From: Agaricicola taiwanensis
GTDB lineage: Bacteria; Pseudomonadota; Alphaproteobacteria; Rhizobiales; Methylopilaceae
Direction: 5' to 3'
Assembly: GCF_014635245.1 (NCBI RefSeq)
Contig: NZ_BMCP01000001.1
Location: forward strand, 496,001 to 560,000
Length of the DNA: 64,000 nucleotides
Translations under genes and position numbers: made by a program
Shown here: in pieces, positions 19,230 through 27,376 of the stretch
Layout of the letters: the number at the start of each line of letters is the position of its first letter
How positions within the stretch are numbered: the first letter of the stretch is position 1
Notes under the pieces: model-generated
The model's database searches: none
Told to the model about the DNA's origin: nothing
What the model saw: the letters and a program-made list of their open reading frames with translations, nothing else

Positions 19230-20885
19230 ATGTACATCTACGACCAGTTCGACCGGACCTTCCTGCAGCAGCGCGTCGCGGAATTCAGCGATCAGGTGGA
19301 GCGGCGCCTTGCAGGTCAGCTGACCGAGGATGAGTTCAAGGTGCTGCGCCTCATGAACGGCGTCTACCTGCAACTCCACGCCTATATGCTGCGCATCTGC
19401 ATTCCCTACGGGACGCTGTCATCCGCGCAGTTGCGCATGCTGGCCCATGTGGCGCGCACCTATGATCGCAACTATGGCCACTTCACCACGCGGCAGAACA
19501 TCCAATACAACTGGATCGCGCTGAAGGACCTGCCCAGCGCTATGGCGGACCTCGCCACCGTCGGCATCCACGGCATCCAGACCTCAGGAAACTGCATCCG
19601 GAACACGACGACCGATCATCGCGCCGGTGCGGTTGCAGGTGAAGTGGACGATCCGCGTGTCTGGGCCGAGATCATCCGGCAGTGGTCCACCAACCATCCG
19701 GAGTTCACCTATCTGCCGCGCAAGTTCAAGATCGCCGTTTCCGCGGCGGAGGAAGATCGCGCCGCCGTGCTCGTCCACGACATCGGCCTCCGGCTTCTGG
19801 ATGACGGAAACGGCAGGGCCGTGTTCCGCGTCATGGTGGGCGGTGGTCTCGGCCGGACACCCTTTGTCGGCAAGGTCATCCGTGAAAATCTGGCCCCGGA
19901 GCATCTGCTGAGCTATCTGGAAGCGATCCTGCGCGTCTACAACGCCGAAGGCCGGCGCGACAACATCTACAAGGCGCGCATCAAGATCCTGGTGCACGAA
20001 CTCGGTGCCGAGGAGTTTTCCCGGCGCGTGGAGGCGGAATGGGAGAGCATTCGCGACGGCTATTTGAAGCTGGACGAGGTCGCGATCTCCGATATCCGGT
20101 CGCGGTTCAGATATCCTGACTTCGAGGCGCTGCAGGATGCGCCGTCCGAACTGGTCGCGGCGCTGATGAATCCGGCATTCGCGCGCTGGCACGAAAATTC
20201 CGTCGGCCGCCACAAGGTCCCTGGTTACGCCATCGTCACTCTTTCGCTGAAGCCGGTGGGAGGACCCCCGGGCGATGCGACAGCCGAGCAGATGGATGCC
20301 ATCGCCGATCTCGCCGACAGATACGGCTTCGGCGAAATCCGGGTGGCGCATGAGCAGAACCTGTGCCTGCCCCACGTCCGGCAGAAGGACTTGCCCGAAC
20401 TGTGGCGCGAGCTCGATGCCATCGGCGTCGCCACACCGAACGTCGATTTCATCACCGACATCATCTCCTGCCCTGGCCTCGATTACTGCGCGCTGGCCAA
20501 CGCCCGGTCCATCCCGCTGGCCGAGGCGCTGACGGAGCGTTTCGCCGACCTCGATCGGGCCAAGAACATTGGACGCCTCCATGTGAATATTTCCGGCTGC
20601 ATCAACGCCTGCGGCCATCATCACATCGGTCACATCGGTATCCTCGGCGTGGAGAAAAACGGCCAGGAGTTCTACCAGCTGACGCTGGGGGGCAAGGCTG
20701 ACGAGAACGCGGCGCTGGGCCAGCTTTTGGGACCAGCGGTGCCCTATGACGGCGTGGTTGATGTCATCGAACGCGTGGTCGACACCTATCTTGACCTGCG
20801 GCAGGGCGAGGACGAGATCTTCGTCGATGCGGTCAAGCGCCTTGGCGTGGCACCTTTCAAGGAGAGGGCCTATGTCGCTGATTAA
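19230..20885 (+). CDS. cysI: Assimilatory nitrite/sulfite reductase hemoprotein (sulfite reductase in this context)
   Basis: This siroheme and [4Fe-4S] enzyme performs six-electron reduction of sulfite to sulfide. The cluster/siroheme ligands are visible as a C-x5-C pair (Cys414, Cys420, in SCPGLDYCAL) and a C-x3-C pair (Cys457, Cys461, in SGCINACGHHH). The N-terminal ferredoxin-like half carries HFTTRQNIQYNW and NCIRN-type substrate-site segments. The 551-residue length fits the single-polypeptide family that does not need a CysJ flavoprotein; none is present. Sequence alone does not separate nitrite from sulfite reductases in this family. The operon (SUMT, DUF2849, DUF934, cysH, sulfate uptake) argues for sulfite. 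It overlaps the next gene by 14 bases. Confidence 0.9.
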   Translation: MYIYDQFDRTFLQQRVAEFSDQVERRLAGQLTEDEFKVLRLMNGVYLQLHAYMLRICIPYGTLSSAQLRMLAHVARTYDRNYGHFTTRQNIQYNWIALKDLPSAMADLATVGIHGIQTSGNCIRNTTTDHRAGAVAGEVDDPRVWAEIIRQWSTNHPEFTYLPRKFKIAVSAAEEDRAAVLVHDIGLRLLDDGNGRAVFRVMVGGGLGRTPFVGKVIRENLAPEHLLSYLEAILRVYNAEGRRDNIYKARIKILVHELGAEEFSRRVEAEWESIRDGYLKLDEVAISDIRSRFRYPDFEALQDAPSELVAALMNPAFARWHENSVGRHKVPGYAIVTLSLKPVGGPPGDATAEQMDAIADLADRYGFGEIRVAHEQNLCLPHVRQKDLPELWRELDAIGVATPNVDFITDIISCPGLDYCALANARSIPLAEALTERFADLDRAKNIGRLHVNISGCINACGHHHIGHIGILGVEKNGQEFYQLTLGGKADENAALGQLLGPAVPYDGVVDVIERVVDTYLDLRQGEDEIFVDAVKRLGVAPFKERAYVAD

Positions 20886-21375
20886 GGACGACCGCAAGGT
20901 CGCGGATATCTTCACCCGCATCGACAATGACGCGGCGATGCCGGAGAGCGGATCGGTATTGGTCACGGCTGAACGGCTGGAAGCGGAGTGGGAGGCGTTG
21001 GCCTCACGGGCCGACCCTGTCGGCGTGATCTGGCCCAACAACCGTCCCGTTGTCGATCTTGCGCCCTATCTCTCCGGGCTGGCGGTGGTGGCGCTCGTCT
21101 TCCCCATCTTTCGCGATGGCCGGGCCTATACCCAGGCCCGCCATCTGCGCGAGCGGCACGGCTATGCGGGCGAGTTGCGGGCGACCGGCAATGTGCTGCG
21201 TGACCAATTCCTGATGATGCATCGCGCCGGCTTCGATGCCTTCGAGGTGACAAAGCCCGGTGATGACGATGCTTTCACCGAGGCCTTGAGGCGCTACACC
21301 ATGTTCTATCAGCCGGCGGTCGATGGCCGCCAGACCGTTCTGCGCCAGCGCCTCCACAGCCGAGGAATAGGCTGA
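20872..21375 (+). CDS. DUF934 protein of the sulfite-reduction operon
   Basis: This 167-residue protein belongs to the DUF934 family, which follows sulfite reductase in many Proteobacteria and precedes cysH. No cofactor motif is obvious. Conserved-looking segments are IWPNNRPV (about residue 54), VVALVFPIFRDGRAYTQARHLRERH and a late DAFTEALRRYTMFYQP. A role as electron-transfer or assembly partner of the reductase is only guessed from context. The start ATG at 20872 lies inside the end of the reductase gene. Its stop shares one base with the cysH start (TGATG), so translational coupling is likely. Confidence 0.85.
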   Translation: MSLIKDDRKVADIFTRIDNDAAMPESGSVLVTAERLEAEWEALASRADPVGVIWPNNRPVVDLAPYLSGLAVVALVFPIFRDGRAYTQARHLRERHGYAGELRATGNVLRDQFLMMHRAGFDAFEVTKPGDDDAFTEALRRYTMFYQPAVDGRQTVLRQRLHSRGIG

Positions 21376-22091
21376 TGTTCGCTGGTGGGCTCGGGCAAGT
21401 CGCTGACGACGCCACCATGGCGCGTGCGGCGGAGCTCGAGGCGCGGCTCGGCCATGCATCTCCGCAAGACATCATTGAAGCTGCTGTGAGGGCCTACGAA
21501 GGCCGCATCACGCTGGTGTCGTCCTTCGGCACCGAGGCGGCCGTGCTCCTGGATCTTGTGGCCGAAGTCGACCCGGCGACGCCGGTTCTCTTTCTCGATA
21601 CCGGCATGCTGTTCAGCGAGACGCTCGATTATCGCGACATTCTGATCGAGCGCCTCGGCCTGACCGACGTTCGCACGCTGGCGCCGGAGGAAGAGGCGGT
21701 TCGCGCGGAAGATCCCGACAGCTTCCTTTGGCAATCCGCCCCCGACGCCTGTTGCGCCCTGCGCAAGGTCGCGCCTTTGGCGCGCGCTCTAGAGGGTTTC
21801 GCCGCCTGGATCAACGGCCGCAAGCGTTATCAGGCGGTGACGCGGCGCCGGCTGCCGGTGGTGGAAGCCGATGGAACACGCATCAAGTTCAGCCCCCTTG
21901 CCTCCTGGGGCCGCGCGGAAATCGAAGCTTGGTTCGAAAGACGCGCTCTGCCCAACCATCCCTTGGCGGCGCAAGGCTTTCCTTCGATTGGTTGCATGCC
22001 CTGCACCAGCCGGGTGAAGCCGGGAGAAGACATCCGTGCCGGCCGCTGGCGCGGACAGGGTAAGATCGAGTGCGGAATCCACGTGAAGTGA
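21375..22091 (+). CDS. cysH: Adenylyl-sulfate reductase, thioredoxin-dependent, Fe-S type
   Basis: This enzyme reduces activated sulfate to sulfite using thioredoxin. The four cysteines that bind a [4Fe-4S] cluster in APS-using enzymes are present: Cys126-Cys127 (in DACCALRK) and Cys207-x2-Cys210 (in IGCMPCT). The redox-active ECGIH stretch closes the protein. That pattern predicts APS rather than PAPS as substrate. [13 protein letters not shown] near residue 40 is the nucleotide-binding segment. The length of 238 residues is normal. It is translationally coupled to DUF934. The APS kinase domain in cysNC would then not be required for cysteine synthesis. Confidence 0.92.
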   Translation: MFAGGLGQVADDATMARAAELEARLGHASPQDIIEAAVRAYEGRITLVSSFGTEAAVLLDLVAEVDPATPVLFLDTGMLFSETLDYRDILIERLGLTDVRTLAPEEEAVRAEDPDSFLWQSAPDACCALRKVAPLARALEGFAAWINGRKRYQAVTRRRLPVVEADGTRIKFSPLASWGRAEIEAWFERRALPNHPLAAQGFPSIGCMPCTSRVKPGEDIRAGRWRGQGKIECGIHVK

Positions 22092-22134
22092 ATGCAGCTC
22101 TCAGACGTGTCCTTATGACCAGGAGTATCACCCG

Positions 22135-23127
22135 ATGTGGAAGAAACTGATCACCCTCACTGTTGCCAGTGTTCTGGCGGTTCCCGCCGTGGCGGCCGAG
22201 TTCAGCCTGCTTAACGTGTCCTATGATCCGACACGTGAGCTTTACGCCGAAGTCAATGAAGCTTTTTCCGCAAGGTATCTCGCGGAAACCGGAGACAGTG
22301 TCACCATAAGGCAATCGCACGGCGGCTCCGCCAAACAGGCTCGGTCGGTGATTGAAGGCCTTGAGGCTGATGTGCTCACGCTGGCCTTGGCCTATGACAT
22401 CGATGCTGTGGCCGACGTCGGCCGGCTCGACAAGGGTTGGATCTCGCGCCTACCCGACAATTCGGCACCTTACACCTCGACCATCGTGTTTCTGGTCCGC
22501 AAGGGAAACCCGAAGAACATCCGCGATTGGGGTGATCTGATTCGCCCGGGCATTCAGGTCATCACGCCAAATCCAAAAACGTCTGGCGGTGCCCGCTGGA
22601 ACTATCTCGCGGCCTGGGGATACGAGTTGAAGCGCAGCGGCGGTGATGCGGCCAAAGCGAAGGACTTCGTGCGGGCGCTTTTCAAGAATGTGCCCATTCT
22701 GGACACCGGTGCCCGAGGGGCTACGCTGACATTCGCTGAACGTGGCATAGGCGATGTTCTACTGGCGTGGGAGAACGAGGCCTTTCTTGCCGTCAATCAA
22801 CTCGGTCCCGACAAGTTCGATATCGTTGTTCCCTCCGTCTCCATCGTGGCCGAGCCTTCCGTCGCGATCGTCGACAAGAACGTGGATGCCAAGGGCACGC
22901 GCAAGGTCGCGGAGGCCTATCTCTCCTTTCTCTATACGCCGCAGGGGCAGGAAATCGCCGCCAAACATTATTACCGGCCGCGCGACGAGAACATCGCCTC
23001 TCGCTACCGGCAGGTCTTTCCAAAGCTCAGTTTGTTCACCATCGATGATATGTTTGGAGGATGGTCGAAGGCCCAGCCGGAGCATTTTGGTGACGGCGGT
23101 ACCTTCGATGAGATATTCCAACGATGA
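22135..23127 (+). CDS. Periplasmic sulfate-binding protein
   Basis: This is a 330-residue extracytoplasmic solute-binding protein of the sulfate/thiosulfate (Sbp/CysP) family. A signal peptide ends at VPAVAA (about residue 20) and is followed by [16 protein letters not shown], the family N terminus. The [20 protein letters not shown] segment and [18 protein letters not shown] anion-site region are both present. It binds sulfate for ABC import. The ribosome site is AGGAG upstream of the ATG. Normally cysT, cysW and cysA follow; here only cysA does, 88 bases on. Its TGA overlaps an ATG (ATGA), the usual coupling to a downstream gene. Confidence 0.92.
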   Translation: MWKKLITLTVASVLAVPAVAAEFSLLNVSYDPTRELYAEVNEAFSARYLAETGDSVTIRQSHGGSAKQARSVIEGLEADVLTLALAYDIDAVADVGRLDKGWISRLPDNSAPYTSTIVFLVRKGNPKNIRDWGDLIRPGIQVITPNPKTSGGARWNYLAAWGYELKRSGGDAAKAKDFVRALFKNVPILDTGARGATLTFAERGIGDVLLAWENEAFLAVNQLGPDKFDIVVPSVSIVAEPSVAIVDKNVDAKGTRKVAEAYLSFLYTPQGQEIAAKHYYRPRDENIASRYRQVFPKLSLFTIDDMFGGWSKAQPEHFGDGGTFDEIFQR

Positions 23128-23219
23128 TCACCCGTCCCATCTCACCCGGAGCCGGCGCCCTTTGTGCTCCGGCTTCTGAGGCAGTGCCCATCCATTGTCT
23201 CGCCGAGGTTCGCTCATGA
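23124..23219 (+). other. 31-codon open frame plus hairpin in place of cysT-cysW
   Basis: A short frame starts at the ATG that overlaps the binding-protein stop (ATGA) and ends in a TGA that overlaps the cysA start (ATGA). Both junctions are those expected of a translationally coupled operon, and the frame is open throughout. It encodes no recognisable permease sequence. Inside it is an inverted repeat, CCGGAGC-N13-GCTCCGG, which could instead form an intercistronic stem-loop. It may be the scar of an in-frame loss of the two permease genes, or simply a spacer. I would not annotate it as a functional gene. Confidence 0.35.
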
Positions 23220-24262
23220 ACATCGATGTCGCCGCCGTCACCAAGCAGTTCGGCACCTTCACCGCTCTCAATGCCGTCGACCTTCACATCGCCTCCGGCG
23301 AGCTCCTGGCGCTGCTCGGGCCATCCGGTTCCGGCAAGACCACGCTTTTGCGCATCATCGCGGGGCTGGAATGGCCTGATAGCGGCGAAGTTCGTTTCGA
23401 TGGCCAGGATGCGCTCGACCGCTCGGTGCGTGAGCGCGACGTCGGCTTTGTCTTCCAGCACTACGCCTTGTTCCGTCACATGAGCGTCTTCGAGAACATC
23501 GCCTTCGGCCTGAGGGTAAAGCCGCGGCGCGAGCGGAAATCCGAAGCGGAAATCCGGGCCCATGTCAGCCGCCTTCTGGAACTGGTTCAGATCGGCGAGC
23601 TTGCCGACCGCTTTCCGGCTCAGCTTTCAGGCGGCCAGCGGCAGCGCGTGGCGCTGGCGCGCGCGCTCGCCATCGAACCCAAGGTGCTGCTGCTGGATGA
23701 ACCCTTCGGCGCGCTGGATGCCAAGGTGCGGAAGGACCTGCGCCGCTGGCTGCGTCACCTCCACGAGGAACTCCATGTCACCTCGATCCTCGTCACCCAT
23801 GATCAGGAGGAGGCGCTTGATGTGGCCGATCGTGTCGTGGTGATGGACCGAGGACAGATCGTTCAAGTGGGATCGGCGCAGGACATCTACGAGCAGCCGG
23901 CGACCTCCTTCGTGCATGACTTCATCGGTGAATCGATTGTCCTGAACGCCACGCTGGACCAGGGCGCCGTTCGGGTGGGCGAGGCGGAGGTGGGTCGCAC
24001 GGAGCGCTCGAACGGACGGGCCCGTCTCTTTGTGCGGCCTCACGATGTGTCGCTTGTAACACCGCAGGAAGGACCGCTGACCGGTGAGGTGCGCGCCTTG
24101 CGAGCTCTAGGGCCCAACCAAAGAGTGGAGATCGCCCTCGATGACATAACCGGCGAGAGCCGCCTGGTGGAGGTCGAAGCCGGGCGCAACCGGCATCTCG
24201 GCATTGGCGAAAAGGTTGGCCTGAAGCTTGACCGTTACCGGCTGTTCGAGGCGCGCCCGTAA
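23216..24262 (+). CDS. cysA: Sulfate/thiosulfate ABC transporter ATP-binding protein
   Basis: This 348-residue ABC ATPase energises sulfate import. Walker A is GPSGSGKTT (about residue 36), the signature is [16 protein letters not shown] (about 140), Walker B is [11 protein letters not shown], and the switch His lies in THDQEEALD. The C-terminal part (from about 250) is a TOBE/regulatory domain. The ATG at 23216 gives the family start [13 protein letters not shown] and has GAGG seven bases upstream; an ATG at 23195 lacks this. No membrane permease gene is adjacent, so this ATPase must pair with permeases encoded elsewhere or be an orphan. Confidence 0.92.
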   Translation: MNIDVAAVTKQFGTFTALNAVDLHIASGELLALLGPSGSGKTTLLRIIAGLEWPDSGEVRFDGQDALDRSVRERDVGFVFQHYALFRHMSVFENIAFGLRVKPRRERKSEAEIRAHVSRLLELVQIGELADRFPAQLSGGQRQRVALARALAIEPKVLLLDEPFGALDAKVRKDLRRWLRHLHEELHVTSILVTHDQEEALDVADRVVVMDRGQIVQVGSAQDIYEQPATSFVHDFIGESIVLNATLDQGAVRVGEAEVGRTERSNGRARLFVRPHDVSLVTPQEGPLTGEVRALRALGPNQRVEIALDDITGESRLVEVEAGRNRHLGIGEKVGLKLDRYRLFEARP

Positions 24263-24367
24263 AGCGCGTTTTCTGACGGTGCTGTGATCGACCTTACCAA
24301 ATGGTAATTTAACGGACACAATCCCGCCGGGTTACCTGATTGCTATGGTGCCCGGAGGACCTTTCTC

Positions 24368-24655
24368 ATGAACCGCGAACAATATCAGGCTTTCGGACTG
24401 CGCTTCACCAAGGTGCCCACGTGGCAGATCGTGCTGATCGTGGCCGCGGTGCTGGCCATCGGCATTGCTCTGGCGGTTGTGGCGACGGGCATTTTCTTGA
24501 TCGCGTTCCCTATCATGCTCTTGGCGGGCGCGGCTTATCGCCTGTTCGGAACGCGCACCAACCCACCCGCCGCTTCGCGTGGTCCGGCTCGGCGCGACGA
24601 TGTGATCGAAACCGAGTATCGCGTCATCGAACCTGGCGAAGACGCGCGGCGCTAA
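24368..24655 (+). CDS. Small two-helix membrane protein of unknown function
   Basis: This 95-residue protein has two hydrophobic stretches packed together (about residues 20-42 and 44-60), a short basic N terminus, and a soluble C-terminal tail rich in Arg, Asp and Pro. I recognise no family. The ATG is preceded by CCCGGAGG, a good ribosome site. It stands alone on the plus strand, convergent with the PRC-barrel gene and separated from it by a strong hairpin. An inner-membrane location is predicted; function is unknown. Confidence 0.65.
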   Translation: MNREQYQAFGLRFTKVPTWQIVLIVAAVLAIGIALAVVATGIFLIAFPIMLLAGAAYRLFGTRTNPPAASRGPARRDDVIETEYRVIEPGEDARR

Positions 24656-24672
24656 CGGCGCTGTCAATGGAA

Positions 24673-24701
24673 CGCCGCCCCATCCGAGGGATGAGGCGGC
24701 G
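24673..24701. terminator. Hairpin between convergent genes
   Basis: An inverted repeat with 13-base arms (24673-24685 and 24689-24701) and a three-base loop (GAG) has one G-T-compatible mismatch. It sits in the 72-base gap between two convergent genes, where a bidirectional terminator is expected. No strong T-run follows on either strand. Confidence 0.6.
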
Positions 24702-24727
24702 CGAGGTTCCAGCGATGCGGCTTTAGG

Positions 24728-25129
24728 TTAGATGGCGCCCCAATAGGGCGAGGCACCGTAATACCGGTAGATCTCCTCATCGCGTGTGCGATCGTCCCAA
24801 TCGAAATCATCACCGCGCGAATGGGCCGGTGCGCCCTTGAGCTGGTCTTCCGTGACGTCAAGCTCATAGCCGTCGATGCTCTCGTTGTAGCGCAGCAGCG
24901 ACCATGGCAGAGCGTAATGGTCGTGGCCGATGCCCATGAAGCCGCCGAAGGACATGACGGCATAGGCGACCCGGCCCGAGCGCTTGTCGATCATGATGCG
25001 CTCGATCGAGCCGAGCTTATCACCATCAGGACGACGTACGGCCGTGCCTTCAACCTTGTCGCTTGCGATAAGGCTGCGGGTTTCACGACGGTTCTGACTG
25101 TCGGTGAGATGGCCCTGTGTGTTTTCCAT
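24728..25129 (-). CDS. PRC-barrel domain protein
   Basis: This 133-residue soluble protein has one PRC-barrel domain (about residues 25-95). The domain begins KVEGTAVRRPDGDKLGSIER and continues with GRVAYAVMSFGGFMGIGHDHYALPW, the usual family pattern. The C-terminal tail is acidic and aromatic, with DDFDWDD and RYYGASPYWG. Stand-alone PRC-barrel proteins of this type are common in Rhizobiales and often linked to stress, but the molecular role is unknown. Upstream (25130-25217) lies its own promoter region. Domain call good, function open. Confidence 0.85.
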   Translation of the reverse strand: MENTQGHLTDSQNRRETRSLIASDKVEGTAVRRPDGDKLGSIERIMIDKRSGRVAYAVMSFGGFMGIGHDHYALPWSLLRYNESIDGYELDVTEDQLKGAPAHSRGDDFDWDDRTRDEEIYRYYGASPYWGAI

Positions 25130-25217
25130 AGTTCAAATCTCCCGCATATCCTGTTCGGCCCCCAGGCCGCTTGATTGGGAAATCCGGAAAGAGCGGAGAG
25201 AGTTCCGGGAATAATTC

Positions 25218-26042
25218 TTAAGTCAGAGGGAACGATTTCGCCCTCAGCGCGTGCAGGGCGATCCCGCTGGACGTCGCGACATTTAGGGAATCAAAACCGT
25301 CCGCCATGCTGATCCGGACGGTATGAGCTCGTTGGAGTACCTCGTGCGGCAGGCCCGGCCCTTCCGCGCCGAGCAGGAGCGCGGACTGCGCCGCCGGCAC
25401 GAGATCGCTGAGATCTGTCGTTCCCGATGGGCTCAGGGCATAAGCGGCCACTCCATGCGCCGCCAAGGCGTCCACAAGCACCTCCGCCGAACCGATGCGG
25501 GCAAACGGAATCTTGAGGCAGCCACCCACCGAAACCCTTACGGCCTTGCGGTAAAGCGGGTCGCATGACGTGTCGTCGAGAAAGACGGCATTGACGCCGA
25601 AGGCAGCGGCGTTGCGGAAGATGCCCCCCATGTTGTCGTGATTGGCAATTCCGACCAGCGCAAGCACGAGAGCCCGCGGCGGCAGCGATGTCAGAAGATC
25701 GTCCGCCATCAGGGGTGCGCCGATACGTCCGACGGCCAGGATGCCGCGGTGGATGTGGAAGCCGACGACTGCATCCATGACGGGGCTTGCAGCCGCGTAG
25801 ACAGGCACATGTCTCGGCACCGAGGCGAGCAGAGGCTGAAGGCCATCGAGCCGATTGGCGGCGATCAGGATGGAATCGAGGTCGAACCGCGCGCCGCCAA
25901 GCAGCACCCGGAGCACGACCTCACCTTCAGCGATGAAGCAGCCTTGCCGGCCGATGAGATCGCGCTCACGCACGTCGCGATAGGCTGCGATGCGAGGATC
26001 GTCGCGATCTTCGATACGGATGGCGTGGCTGGTTTCTGTCAT
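25218..26042 (-). CDS. SpoU/TrmH-family RNA 2'-O-methyltransferase
   Basis: This SAM-dependent SPOUT methyltransferase probably methylates a ribose in rRNA or tRNA. The three knot motifs are visible: NHDNMGGIFRNAAAFG, LLLGAEGPGLP and SLNVATSSGIALHAL. An N-terminal substrate-binding domain (about residues 20-100) precedes them, as in the RlmB/TrmH group. The start is placed at the ATG at 26042, giving MTETSHAIRIEDRDD; an ATG at 26090 would add 16 low-complexity residues. The target nucleotide cannot be read from sequence. It is a single gene divergent to the alcohol dehydrogenase. Confidence 0.85.
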   Translation of the reverse strand: MTETSHAIRIEDRDDPRIAAYRDVRERDLIGRQGCFIAEGEVVLRVLLGGARFDLDSILIAANRLDGLQPLLASVPRHVPVYAAASPVMDAVVGFHIHRGILAVGRIGAPLMADDLLTSLPPRALVLALVGIANHDNMGGIFRNAAAFGVNAVFLDDTSCDPLYRKAVRVSVGGCLKIPFARIGSAEVLVDALAAHGVAAYALSPSGTTDLSDLVPAAQSALLLGAEGPGLPHEVLQRAHTVRISMADGFDSLNVATSSGIALHALRAKSFPLT

Positions 26043-26170
26043 GCCCGTCGCTCTACCATGATGGGCTCTGAAGGGCATCTGCCCACACAAGACTTGGGTT
26101 GAGAGCCTCCGACCCTATTTGCGCTTGAGGGGTCTGATGACCATTACGCCCGGCAAGGAGGAGGAAGCCC

Positions 26171-27364
26171 ATGACCGAGAACCTCACCGGCACCTGGAAT
26201 TTCCCGACGCGGATGCTCGTCGGCCCGGGGCGGATCGCCGAACTGGCGCAAAGCTGCCGCGCCTGCAGCATCGAAAGTCCGTTGGTGGTCACCGATCAGG
26301 GGCTGGCGGATCTGCCGGTGGTGGCGAAGGCGATCAAGGTGCTGACCGGCGCCGGGCTTTCACCGGACGTATTCTCCGACGTAAAGGGCAACCCCACGCT
26401 CGATAACGTTCAGGCCGGTCTCAAGGCCTATCGCAACGGCGGCCATGACGGCGTTGTGGCCATCGGCGGAGGGTCTGCCATGGACGTCGGCAAATGCGTG
26501 GCTTTCATGGCCCGTCAGACCCATTCGATCTGGGATTTCGAGGAGGCGGGTGAGCGATGGAAGCAGGCCGACGCCAAGGCCGTCGCCCCCGTCATCGCGG
26601 TGCCCACCGCGGCGGGCACGGGTTCGGAAGTCGCGCGCGGGGCCGTTGTGACCAACCTCGCCACCAAGGAAAAGCGGCCGATCTTTCATCCCAAGATGAT
26701 GCCGAAGATCGTCATCGCCGATCCCGAATTGTCGGTCGGTCTGCCCCCCGCTATGACAGCGGCCACCGGTCTGGACGCGCTCACCCACTGTGTGGAGGCC
26801 TATTGCGCCAAGGGTTTTCACCCTATGGCTGACGGAATTGCGCTGCAGGGCATCGCCCTCATCGCGCGTTATCTGCCGCGCGCTTTTGCAAAAGGTGATG
26901 ACATCGAGGCGCGGTCCCGCATGTTGGCCGCCGCCGCCATGGGCGCCACTGCCTTTCAGAAGGGTCTTGGCGCCACACATGCGATCTCGCATCCGGTTAA
27001 CGCCTTTTATGACACGCATCATGGGCTGACGAACGCCATCGTCATGCCCTATGTGCTGCTGTGGAACCGGCCCGTCATCGAGCACAAGATGGCGATCCTG
27101 TCCCGTGTGCTCGACCTCCAGCCCAATCTGACGCAGCACGGCTTTGATGCGGTGCTGGGCTGGCTCCTGGACCTGCGTATCTCGCTGAACATCCCCAATT
27201 CCCTTGCCGAACTCGGTGTCCCGGAGGATCGGGTCGAAGCCATGGCCGAGCAGGCCATGCGCGATCCCTCCGCGGAGTGCAACCCGCGACCCATGACGCA
27301 GGATGATTTCGCCAGGGTGATCCGCGCGGCGATCTGCGGCGACCTCACCATATCCGGCGGGTGA
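26171..27364 (+). CDS. Iron-containing alcohol dehydrogenase
   Basis: This 397-residue group III alcohol dehydrogenase uses NAD(P) and Fe2+. The nucleotide site GGGSAMDVGK lies near residue 98. The PTAAGTGSEVARGAV stretch is near 145, and the metal-binding histidines appear in ALTHCVEAY, GATHAISHPVNA and DTHHGLTNAI. A GGAGGA ribosome site precedes the ATG. The substrate is not defined; members act on ethanol, lactaldehyde, propanediol, 4-hydroxybutyrate and others. It is convergent with the flippase gene, with a 12-base gap, so there is no shared operon. The family is secure. Confidence 0.88.
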   Translation: MTENLTGTWNFPTRMLVGPGRIAELAQSCRACSIESPLVVTDQGLADLPVVAKAIKVLTGAGLSPDVFSDVKGNPTLDNVQAGLKAYRNGGHDGVVAIGGGSAMDVGKCVAFMARQTHSIWDFEEAGERWKQADAKAVAPVIAVPTAAGTGSEVARGAVVTNLATKEKRPIFHPKMMPKIVIADPELSVGLPPAMTAATGLDALTHCVEAYCAKGFHPMADGIALQGIALIARYLPRAFAKGDDIEARSRMLAAAAMGATAFQKGLGATHAISHPVNAFYDTHHGLTNAIVMPYVLLWNRPVIEHKMAILSRVLDLQPNLTQHGFDAVLGWLLDLRISLNIPNSLAELGVPEDRVEAMAEQAMRDPSAECNPRPMTQDDFARVIRAAICGDLTISGG

Positions 27365-27376
27365 CCACCCCCGCGC

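Noticed and set aside
23124-23219. Functional small gene
   Set aside because: No recognisable domain, only 31 codons; more likely a spacer or deletion remnant.
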